This document shows positions 54,457 through 62,695 of a DNA stretch of 64,000 nt, one piece after another. A program made the translations under genes and the position numbers. The first letter of the stretch is position 1, and each line of letters starts with the position of its first letter. The notes beneath the pieces are model-generated. The model was given only the letters and a program-made list of their open reading frames with translations. It did no database searches and had not been told where the DNA came from. Source of the DNA: Psychroserpens sp. (lineage in GTDB: Bacteria; Bacteroidota; Bacteroidia; Flavobacteriales; Flavobacteriaceae); contig JAEPNY010000002.1 of assembly GCA_017643165.1 (NCBI GenBank), forward strand, positions 350,402-414,401, written 5' to 3'.

Positions 54457-55662
54457 ATGAAAGTATTATTTTATACAAGAGAATTTCCACCATATGTCTA
54501 CGGAGGAGCAGGTGTGCATGTTGAATATTTGGCAGAAGGATTGTCAAAATTATTACCTATTGAAGTAAGAAGTTTTGGAGACCAAGATGTTGCAACTGAA
54601 GAAATGCGTGTCAAAGGATTTACATATGATCACACCGATTTCGATTCAGCAGATAAAAAGTTAAAAGCCATATTTCAATCATTGCGTACATGTATTAATA
54701 TGAATATTGATCCAGTAGAGGCTGATATTGTGCATTGTCACACCTGGTATGCACATTTTGCTGGAATAGTATCCAAACTTTGTTATGGAACTCCATTAGT
54801 GATTACAACACATTCATTGGAACCATTAAGACCATGGAAACGTGAACAACTGGGTAGAGGTTATGAGGCCTCATCATGGATCGAACGCACTGCTATTGAA
54901 ATGGCGGATGCCATTATTGCTGTTTCTGAAGAAACTAAAGTGGATGTGCTCGAACATTTCGATGTAAATCCAGATAAGATTAAAGTCATTTATAATGGTA
55001 TTAATCTTACGGAATACAAACTTAAAACCACAACTGAAACCTTAGAACGATTCAACATTGACACTACTAAACCTTATGTTCTTTTCGTTGGTCGGATTAC
55101 GAGACAGAAAGGGATCATTCATTTAGTGAATGCAATAAAATACATGGATGAAGATACTCAAGTGGTTTTATGTGCTGGCGCTCCAGATACATCTGAAATT
55201 GCCAAAGAAATGGAAGAGAGTGTTTCTCAAATTTCAGAACATCGAGACAACGTGATTTGGATTGCAGAAATGCTTCCAAAAGAAGATACTATTGAATTGT
55301 ATTCTCATGCCTCGGTCTTTTGTTGTCCATCCATATATGAACCTTTCGGAATTATTAACTTAGAAGCTATGGCTTGTGAGACTGCCGTAGTTGCTAGTGC
55401 TGTTGGTGGAATAAAAGAAGTAGTGGTGCATGAGGAAACCGGATTACTTGTTCCTGTAGAACAGCAAAATAGTGCGCCTTTTGAACCCATTAATCCTGAA
55501 CAGTTTTCGAAGGATTTAGCGAATGCCGTCAATAAGGTGATCCGAGATAAAATACTTCAGCAAGCCATGGGGAAAGCTGGTCGCAAACGTGTAGAAGATG
55601 TATTTGATTGGGCTGCCATATCAAAGCAGGTTTATGAACTTTATAAAACATTAAAAAAATAA
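54457..55662 (+). CDS. glgM: GT4 glycogen synthase / maltose-1-phosphate synthase (GlgM type)
   Basis: 401 residues, GT-B fold. The start VLFYTREFPPYVYGGAGVH and VHCHTWYAHFAG match the actinobacterial GlgA/GlgM (Rv1212c) group of family GT4, not the GT5 glycogen synthases with KxGG motif. The C-terminal donor site IYEPFGIINLEAMACE carries the EX7E pair. GlgM joins ADP-glucose to glucose-1-phosphate, making maltose-1-phosphate; elongation of glucan is the alternative. The neighbouring glgC and glgE support the GlgM reading. Four bases before glgC; first gene of the glycogen block. Confidence 0.85.
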   Translation: MKVLFYTREFPPYVYGGAGVHVEYLAEGLSKLLPIEVRSFGDQDVATEEMRVKGFTYDHTDFDSADKKLKAIFQSLRTCINMNIDPVEADIVHCHTWYAHFAGIVSKLCYGTPLVITTHSLEPLRPWKREQLGRGYEASSWIERTAIEMADAIIAVSEETKVDVLEHFDVNPDKIKVIYNGINLTEYKLKTTTETLERFNIDTTKPYVLFVGRITRQKGIIHLVNAIKYMDEDTQVVLCAGAPDTSEIAKEMEESVSQISEHRDNVIWIAEMLPKEDTIELYSHASVFCCPSIYEPFGIINLEAMACETAVVASAVGGIKEVVVHEETGLLVPVEQQNSAPFEPINPEQFSKDLANAVNKVIRDKILQQAMGKAGRKRVEDVFDWAAISKQVYELYKTLKK

Positions 55663-55665
55663 CTC

Positions 55666-56931
55666 ATGATAAATTCTAAAGTATTAAGCATCATATTAGG
55701 AGGAGGACAGGGATCACGATTGTATCCACTTACAGCTACGCGATCTAAACCAGCGGTTCCAATTGCTGGAAAATACCGCTTGGTTGATATTCCGATTTCG
55801 AATTGTATCAACTCGGATATTAAACGAATGTTTGTGTTGACCCAATTTAATTCGGCATCACTTAATAAACATATTAAGAACACCTACCATTTTAGTTTCT
55901 TTAGTTCAGCATTTGTTGATGTCCTTGCTGCTGAGCAAACCATAAATAGTGGTGACTGGTTTCAGGGAACGGCAGATGCGGTAAGACAAAGTATGCATCA
56001 TTTCTTAGCGCATGATTTTGAATACGCTTTAATACTTTCAGGTGATCAATTGTACCAAATGGATTTTAATGATATGATTGAACGTCACGCTAATAGTGGT
56101 GCTGAGATCACCATAGCAACGCAACCTGTGAACGCAAAAGATGCTACCTCATTCGGCATACTTAAAACGGACGACGAAAATTTTATTACCAAATTCATAG
56201 AGAAACCTGATGCATCTTTATTACCAGATTGGACTTCACCAGTCAGTGATGAAATGAAAAATGAAGGACGCGAGTATTTAGCCTCTATGGGAATTTATAT
56301 TTTTAATAAGGATTTGCTAATTGAACTTATGAACGTTCCTGATACTGTAGACTTCGGGAAAGAGATTATTCCTAGTGCTATCCCAAAGCATAAAACTTTA
56401 AGTTATCAATATGAAGGCTATTGGACTGATATCGGAAATATAGATTCGTTCTTCGAAGCCAATTTAGGATTGACCGATAATATTCCAAAATTCAATCTAT
56501 TTGACAATACAAAACGTATTTACACGAATGCACGAATTTTACCAACTTCAAAAATTTCGGGTACACTTTTAGATCGCACAGTTATTGCCGATGGTTGTCT
56601 CATACATGCTGCAAAAATTGAACGATCGGTTATTGGTATTCGATCGAGAATTGGAGCAGAGTCTACCGTCATCAATTGTTACATGATGGGTAGTGATTTC
56701 TACGAAACCCTTGAAGAAATCGAAACTAATAAGATCGAAATTTTTATGGGTATAGGCGAACGTTGTTTTATGAAAAATGTGATCCTAGATAAGAATTGTA
56801 GAATTGGCGATGATGTACGTATCAATGGTGGTGCTCATCTTAAAGATTTAGAAACAGATACCTATTTTATTAAAGACGGAATTGTGGTCGTGAAAAAAGG
56901 CGCGACAATACCAAAGGGCACAATTATTTAG
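55666..56931 (+). CDS. glgC: Glucose-1-phosphate adenylyltransferase
   Basis: 421 residues. Makes ADP-glucose from ATP and glucose-1-phosphate, the committed step of bacterial glycogen synthesis. N-terminal GGGQGSRLYPLT and SKPAVPIAGKYRLVDIPISN, then SGDQLYQMDF, IEKPD (about 185) and the C-terminal left-handed beta-helix (about 295-420) with repeated IGxxxxI steps, used in allosteric control. Lies between glgM and glgE with the same orientation. Confidence 0.95.
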   Translation: MINSKVLSIILGGGQGSRLYPLTATRSKPAVPIAGKYRLVDIPISNCINSDIKRMFVLTQFNSASLNKHIKNTYHFSFFSSAFVDVLAAEQTINSGDWFQGTADAVRQSMHHFLAHDFEYALILSGDQLYQMDFNDMIERHANSGAEITIATQPVNAKDATSFGILKTDDENFITKFIEKPDASLLPDWTSPVSDEMKNEGREYLASMGIYIFNKDLLIELMNVPDTVDFGKEIIPSAIPKHKTLSYQYEGYWTDIGNIDSFFEANLGLTDNIPKFNLFDNTKRIYTNARILPTSKISGTLLDRTVIADGCLIHAAKIERSVIGIRSRIGAESTVINCYMMGSDFYETLEEIETNKIEIFMGIGERCFMKNVILDKNCRIGDDVRINGGAHLKDLETDTYFIKDGIVVVKKGATIPKGTII

Positions 56932-57012
56932 TGCGATTTGAAAAATGTTTGAACATTCAAACGTTGTAGTAATCAGTTCTGTTCAGATTCTCAATTTTAT
57001 CATTTAAATTGC

Positions 57013-57054
57013 GGCTAATTTTATTAATTTCACATTTTTAACACACAATTAGCC
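57013..57054 (+). promoter_or_regulatory. Inverted repeat in the glgE leader
   Basis: GGCTAATT (57013-57020) and AATTAGCC (57047-57054) form a perfect 8-bp stem with a 26-base loop, ending six bases before ATG 57061. It could fold over the ribosome-binding region or be a regulator site. The 129 bases after glgC hold no gene. Confidence 0.35.
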
Positions 57055-57060
57055 AACAAA

Positions 57061-58998
57061 ATGCAAAAACAAGAACGTGTTGTAATCGATGCAGTTTCCC
57101 CTCAAATTAATGGTGGAGATTTTTTCATCAAACGTATCGTAAACGAAATTATTAATGTCGATGCAAATGTCCTAGTTGATGGACATGATGTCATAGCCGC
57201 ATCGGTATTATTTAAGCATGAAAACGCTAGAAAATGGTCGGAGGTGAGAATGCATCACACCGGGAACGACGAATGGGCAGCATCGTTTATTGTAGAAAAA
57301 CAAGGTTTTTACGATTATAAAGTACAAGGCTGGGTTGATCATGCATTAAATTGGCAGCATGGAATCGAACGTAAGATTGATGATGGTCAGCACGTCATCT
57401 CAGAACTTCTTGAAGGTGCACTTTATCTAGAGCCACTTCTGAAAAAGGTAAAAAAGAATGAAAAGGAATTTGTTCAAGAATGCCTAGCGTGTTTTAAAGA
57501 TGAATCACAATATGATAAAGCGGTAGAACTTGCTGTAAGTGAACCTTTACATCATCTTTTCTATACGAATCCAGAAAAAGAACTTGCCAATGAATCGCGA
57601 ACACTGCAAGTATATGTAGACCGAAAGAAAGCACGTTTCAGTACGTGGTATGAATTTTTTCCGCGTTCTGCATCTGAAAAAGAAGGACAGCATGGAACTT
57701 TTAAAGATTGTGAACGCTTATTAGGACGTGTTGCTGACATGGGATTTGACACCTTATACTTCCCGCCAGTTCATCCTATTGGTGAAGTGAATAGAAAAGG
57801 AAAGAACAATACAACCGAAGCCTTTGAAGGTGACGCTGGGTCAGCCTGGGGAATAGGTTCTAAGTATGGCGGACATAAAGATATCCATCCCGAATTAGGT
57901 ACATTAGCCGATTTTAAACGTTTGGTTAAGAAAGCTAAGGAACTAGGAATAGAAGTAGCCATGGATTATGCCTTGCAGGCAGCACCAGACCATCCATGGG
58001 TGATCTCAAATCCTGAGTGGTTTAAATGGCGTCCAGATGGTACGGTTCAATATGCTGAAAATCCACCTAAAAAATATCAAGATATCCTTCCAATTTATTG
58101 GGAAAACGATAACTATAAAGCCTTATGGCAAGAGTGTTTAGATATATTATTACATTGGGTCGACTGCGGAATCAATGTATTCAGAGTAGATAACCCTCAT
58201 ACCAAACCTTATTATTTTTGGAATTGGGTGATGCTTGAAGTTAAAAAGAAGCATCCAGATGTGATTTTCTTAGCGGAAGCTTTTACGAAACCTAAAGTAA
58301 TGCAACGTCTAGCTAAGGAAGGCTATTCACAATCTTACACGTATTTTACTTGGCGAGATAATAAGCACGAACTTACCGAATATATGATCGAATTGACGCA
58401 ATCCGATCAACGCGAGTACATGCAACCAAACTTTTGGCCTAATACGCCTGATATTAATCCTTATCATTTACAAGGAGCTAATGAGTCCAAATATTTGCAG
58501 CGCTATGCTTTAGCAGCCACCTTAAGTTCTAGTATTGGAATTTATGGACCTGTGTTCGAACAAATGATTCATGAGGCTATTCCTGGAAAAGAAGAGTACT
58601 ATATGTCGGAGAAATTTGAAGTAAAGCATTACGACTGGTTTATTGAAAATAAGATCACATTATTGATCTCTAAGATTAATAAGATTAGACATGAGAATGC
58701 TGCTTTACAACAAACAAATAATATCAGATTCTGTCATGTAGAAAATGATAATTTGATGGCCTTTTATAAATGGGATCAGAATAAGACGAACGAACTATTG
58801 ATCATCATAAGTTTAGATCAATATTATGCGCAACAAGGGACTGTCCAACTGCCAATGCACGAATTAGGGATCCATGAAGGTCAGCAAATCCAAGTGGAAG
58901 ATCTTGTAACTGGAAGTAGTTATAATTGGCACAGCGAATGGAATTTTGTTGAGTTGCATCCAACATTGCCATTTCATATCTTTAAAATAAATAAGTAA
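57061..58998 (+). CDS. glgE: Alpha-1,4-glucan:maltose-1-phosphate maltosyltransferase
   Basis: 645 residues, GH13 subfamily 3. It transfers maltosyl units from maltose-1-phosphate to growing alpha-1,4-glucan. N-terminal domain of beta-sandwich type (to about 105, with VSPQINGGDFFIKRIVNE), helical region, then the barrel: ARFSTWYEFFPRS (about 191), AMDYALQAAPDHPWV (about 300), nucleophile Asp377 in FRVDNPHTKP and acid/base Glu406 in FLAEAFTKPK. The combination RVDNPHTKP is diagnostic for GlgE. It ends one base before the maltokinase start. Confidence 0.95.
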   Translation: MQKQERVVIDAVSPQINGGDFFIKRIVNEIINVDANVLVDGHDVIAASVLFKHENARKWSEVRMHHTGNDEWAASFIVEKQGFYDYKVQGWVDHALNWQHGIERKIDDGQHVISELLEGALYLEPLLKKVKKNEKEFVQECLACFKDESQYDKAVELAVSEPLHHLFYTNPEKELANESRTLQVYVDRKKARFSTWYEFFPRSASEKEGQHGTFKDCERLLGRVADMGFDTLYFPPVHPIGEVNRKGKNNTTEAFEGDAGSAWGIGSKYGGHKDIHPELGTLADFKRLVKKAKELGIEVAMDYALQAAPDHPWVISNPEWFKWRPDGTVQYAENPPKKYQDILPIYWENDNYKALWQECLDILLHWVDCGINVFRVDNPHTKPYYFWNWVMLEVKKKHPDVIFLAEAFTKPKVMQRLAKEGYSQSYTYFTWRDNKHELTEYMIELTQSDQREYMQPNFWPNTPDINPYHLQGANESKYLQRYALAATLSSSIGIYGPVFEQMIHEAIPGKEEYYMSEKFEVKHYDWFIENKITLLISKINKIRHENAALQQTNNIRFCHVENDNLMAFYKWDQNKTNELLIIISLDQYYAQQGTVQLPMHELGIHEGQQIQVEDLVTGSSYNWHSEWNFVELHPTLPFHIFKINK

Positions 58999-58999
58999 A

Positions 59000-60631
59000 A
59001 TGGCTAAGGCGAGTAAAAAATCTGCAGCATTACAAGCCCCTTTCAATTTTAATGATAGGTGGGAAGAGCTTTTAGAAAATCAAGATTTTATAAAAGTATT
59101 TCTCTCAGATGTGCTCGAAGATTATATCGTCAAACAGCGTTGGTATGGTGGTAAAGCCAGTAAGCTTAAATATATTGAATTAGCCGAATATTTTAGAATT
59201 CAACAACACGGCGAAGTTTATTACGGTTTAATACTCGAAGTCAATTTTGTTGAGGCATTTTTTCAACATTATTTTTTACCAATAGCTTTCGTTTCAGATG
59301 AAAGCTTTGCGAAAGATGATCGCATATTGCCTATTAGTATTCAAGATCAGGAAGGCTTCATAATTGATGCAATAAATTTAGAAGCCTTTAGAAAAGTCGT
59401 TTTTGAGCGTATCTTGACGGCTATACCAAACGACAAAACACGAGTGCGTTATCACAAGAGCGAATTATTTAGGGATTGTGAGTATGAATCGTCAAGATTC
59501 ATGGGAATGGAGCAGAGTAATACTTCCATCGTTTATAATGATCAATATGTGTTAAAGTTCTTCCGACGTATCTATGCCGATCGAAATCCCGATTATGAGA
59601 TGAGTCGTTTCCTTTCGGAAAAAAAGGATTTTAGAAATACACCAGCCTACCTAGGATCAGTTCAGATTAAAGATCAAGACAACACGAACATCACCATTGG
59701 GTTAATGCAACAGCTGGTTGATAATGAAGGTGATGCTTGGGAATACATGTTGAAAGAATTTCATAAAGTGTTTTCTACGCTTGAAAATAAACGAATCAAT
59801 ATAGCAAGTTTGCCTAGAACTGAGGATTTTGGAAGACTTCAAATAACAGATGTTCCTGCTCAGATTATTGATTGGGTTGGACTAAATGTTTTTATGAAGG
59901 TTCAAACTTTGGCACGTCGTACTGCGGAAATGCACGTGGCACTTGGAAGTGAATTTGAAGATACGGCGTTTACGCCTTCGCATTTTAATGGCGACTATGA
60001 GGTGTGGTTGAAAAATCGATTACTGTATCAATTCCAAAATCGATTAAATACCATTGAGAACAGTTTACACAAGTTAGACGGATTAGCTCTAGAACTAGCT
60101 AATGAGTTTTTAGATCGCAAGAATGAGATTAGAAAGCGTTTTGTAAGGTTTGATTGGACAAAGCTTAAGGGAGAACGAATTCGCGTGCATGGTGACTACC
60201 ATTTAGGGCAAGTCTTAGTTAAAGATGACGACTTTTATATTTTAGACTTTGAAGGAGAGCCCGAAAGTACAATTCGAGATCGTAAAGTGAAGCAACCACC
60301 ATTAAAGGACGTAGCCGGACTATTCCGTTCATTTCACTATGCTATTTATGCGACGATCTTTAACAATTTAGAGGAATACAAACACGAACAGCACGAGCTT
60401 TTTGAAGCTGGCGAAGTCTTATACCAGTACTTAAAAAGTGTCTTTTTAGGAACCTATATAGAACACATTCAAGAAGCTAACTTAAACATAGGCTATCACA
60501 AAGAACGTATCTTTTTATTGAAGTATGCTATGTTGGAAAAAGCCGTTTACGAACTTGGATATGAATTAAATTCCCGACCACGTTGGGCAGTCATTCCTTT
60601 GAAAGGAATTTCAAATATTATTAATAATTGA
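59000..60631 (+). CDS. pep2: Maltokinase (Pep2/Mak)
   Basis: 543 residues. Phosphorylates maltose at C1 using ATP to give the substrate of GlgE. The eukaryotic-kinase-like fold is marked by YVLKFFRRIYADRNPD (about 183), the catalytic RVHGDYHLGQVL (Asp399) and the metal-binding YILDFEGEP (about 413). RQRWYGGK-like KQRWYGGKA near residue 50 is the N-terminal cap element shared with TreS-linked maltokinases. Not fused to trehalose synthase, and no such gene is in the window. It is four bases before glgB. Confidence 0.93.
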   Translation: MAKASKKSAALQAPFNFNDRWEELLENQDFIKVFLSDVLEDYIVKQRWYGGKASKLKYIELAEYFRIQQHGEVYYGLILEVNFVEAFFQHYFLPIAFVSDESFAKDDRILPISIQDQEGFIIDAINLEAFRKVVFERILTAIPNDKTRVRYHKSELFRDCEYESSRFMGMEQSNTSIVYNDQYVLKFFRRIYADRNPDYEMSRFLSEKKDFRNTPAYLGSVQIKDQDNTNITIGLMQQLVDNEGDAWEYMLKEFHKVFSTLENKRINIASLPRTEDFGRLQITDVPAQIIDWVGLNVFMKVQTLARRTAEMHVALGSEFEDTAFTPSHFNGDYEVWLKNRLLYQFQNRLNTIENSLHKLDGLALELANEFLDRKNEIRKRFVRFDWTKLKGERIRVHGDYHLGQVLVKDDDFYILDFEGEPESTIRDRKVKQPPLKDVAGLFRSFHYAIYATIFNNLEEYKHEQHELFEAGEVLYQYLKSVFLGTYIEHIQEANLNIGYHKERIFLLKYAMLEKAVYELGYELNSRPRWAVIPLKGISNIINN

Positions 60632-60634
60632 TTT

Positions 60635-62542
60635 ATGGCAGAAGTTATTGCACACAGTCTTTTCACAGATTTTGATATTGATCTTTTTAAGGCAGGAAAG
60701 CACTATAAACTATATGAAAAAATGGGGTCACATATGATGACTCTTAATGGTGTAGAAGGAACTTATTTCGCAGTGTGGGCGCCAAGCGCTAAAATGGTTT
60801 CCTTAATTGGAGATTTTAATTTTTGGGTTGAAGGTGAACATAAACTCAATGTAAGATGGGATGAAAGTGGTATCTGGGAAGGCTTCATGCCAGGAGTTGG
60901 AAAGGGAAGTAAGTACAAATACAAGATCCAAAGTCATCATAATGATATAAAAACTGAGAAAGCAGATCCTTATGCACGATTATCGGAGCATCCTCCGAAA
61001 ACTGCCTCAGTAGTTTGGGACGAACCTTATAAATGGAAAGATTCTAAATGGATGAAAAAGCGTAAAAAGCATAACGCTTTAAATGCGCCTTTTTCTGTTT
61101 ATGAAGTACATCTTGGATCTTGGAAACGAAATACAGCTCAAAATCGTTTTTTAACGTATCGTGAACTAGCTGACGAATTGGTAAGCTACGTTAAAGAAAT
61201 GAATTTTACCCATGTCGAACTCATGCCAGTTATGGAATATCCATACGATCCAAGTTGGGGATACCAACTAACAGGATATTTTGCGCCGACATCTCGATTT
61301 GGACATCCAGAAGATTTCAAATATTTAGTCGATCAGTTACACCAAAATGATATCGGTATTATTTTGGATTGGGTACCATCGCATTTTCCAGAAGATAGCC
61401 ATGGATTGGGCTTTTTTGACGGCACTCATCTTTATGAACATCCAGATAAACGTAAAGGTTATCATCCAGATTGGAAAAGTTTGATTTTCAATTATGGTCG
61501 GAATGAGATCAAATCATTTCTCATAAGTAACGCGATTTTTTGGTTAGATCAATTCCATGCGGATGGCTTAAGAGTAGATGCGGTAGCTTCAATGTTATTC
61601 TTAGATTATAGTAGAGAGGAAGGAGAATGGGAACCGAACATGTATGGTGGAAGAGAAAACCTCGAAGCAATGGCATTTCTTCGTGAAATGAATGAAGCAG
61701 TTTATAATATATTTCCTGACGTCCAGACAATTGCTGAAGAATCCACATCATTTCCAATGGTTTCAAAACCTACGTTTCTTGGTGGTTTAGGTTTCGGTAT
61801 GAAATGGATGATGGGATGGATGCATGATACACTTCAGTATTTTGCAAAAGAACCTATTTATCGAAAACATCATCAAAATGATCTGACGTTCTCAATGACT
61901 TATGCCTTTACTGAGAACTTTATGTTACCACTTAGTCATGATGAGGTAGTCTATGGAAAACGATCTATCCTAGGCAGAATGCCAGGTGATGAGTGGCAGC
62001 GCTTTGCAAATCTAAGATTACTATATAGCTATATGTTCACGCATCCTGGAACAAATTTGTTGTTCCAAGGCGCAGAGTTTGGTCAGAGTGAAGAATGGAA
62101 TTTCCAGCAGAGTCTAGATTGGCATTTATTAGAGTATAAACCACATCAAGGCGTTCAAAACTTACTTAAAGATCTAAATACCTTATATCAAGAAGAACCT
62201 GCATTACATGAAAAACAGTTTTCTGCAGAAGGTTTTGAATGGATAGATTATAATGATGCTGAAAACTCTGTATTGGTGTACATCCGTAAAGGAGAAAAAC
62301 GTAAAGATGATCTTATTGTGGCCTGCAATATGACGCCAATTCCACGAGAAAACTACAGAATAGGTCTTCCGAAGAAAGGAAAATTGAAAGAAGTATTCAA
62401 TAGCGATGCGGTCTCTTATTTTGGAAGTGGTGATTTTAAAAATAAACAGCGTACTTCTGAAAAAGTAGCTTGGCAGTTTCGAGATGATTCAGTAGAAATT
62501 ACAATTCCACCGCTAGGTATGGCAGCCTTCAAATACGTTTAA
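60635..62542 (+). CDS. glgB: 1,4-alpha-glucan branching enzyme
   Basis: 635 residues, GH13. Introduces alpha-1,6 branches in the glucan made by GlgE. CBM48 module at about 25-115 (YFAVWAPSAKMVSLIGDFN), then the barrel: VEYE-type VHLGSWKR, DWVPSHFPEDSHGL (about 246), nucleophile Asp315 in GLRVDAVASML, Glu368 in IAEEST and LPLSHDEVVYGK (about 429). One N-terminal module only, which explains the length compared with about 730 in E. coli. Last of the tightly spaced glgE-pep2-glgB set. Confidence 0.96.
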   Translation: MAEVIAHSLFTDFDIDLFKAGKHYKLYEKMGSHMMTLNGVEGTYFAVWAPSAKMVSLIGDFNFWVEGEHKLNVRWDESGIWEGFMPGVGKGSKYKYKIQSHHNDIKTEKADPYARLSEHPPKTASVVWDEPYKWKDSKWMKKRKKHNALNAPFSVYEVHLGSWKRNTAQNRFLTYRELADELVSYVKEMNFTHVELMPVMEYPYDPSWGYQLTGYFAPTSRFGHPEDFKYLVDQLHQNDIGIILDWVPSHFPEDSHGLGFFDGTHLYEHPDKRKGYHPDWKSLIFNYGRNEIKSFLISNAIFWLDQFHADGLRVDAVASMLFLDYSREEGEWEPNMYGGRENLEAMAFLREMNEAVYNIFPDVQTIAEESTSFPMVSKPTFLGGLGFGMKWMMGWMHDTLQYFAKEPIYRKHHQNDLTFSMTYAFTENFMLPLSHDEVVYGKRSILGRMPGDEWQRFANLRLLYSYMFTHPGTNLLFQGAEFGQSEEWNFQQSLDWHLLEYKPHQGVQNLLKDLNTLYQEEPALHEKQFSAEGFEWIDYNDAENSVLVYIRKGEKRKDDLIVACNMTPIPRENYRIGLPKKGKLKEVFNSDAVSYFGSGDFKNKQRTSEKVAWQFRDDSVEITIPPLGMAAFKYV

Positions 62543-62695
62543 ATTGTAATTTGAAGCCTTAATTCCTACGACTAATTCAGTAACTAACTTACGAAATCGT
62601 TATAGTTAATAATTGTTAGTAATAAGTATTTGTTAGGCTTTTGTACGTCCGCATTTTTCCGTTTTTTTACATGATTTTACATAAAGAATTGCTAC

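Noticed and set aside
54457-55662. Classical GT5 glycogen synthase (GlgA)
   Set aside because: The N-terminal KxGG motif of GT5 is absent; TREFPPYVYGGAGVH is the GT4 GlgM/actinobacterial form.
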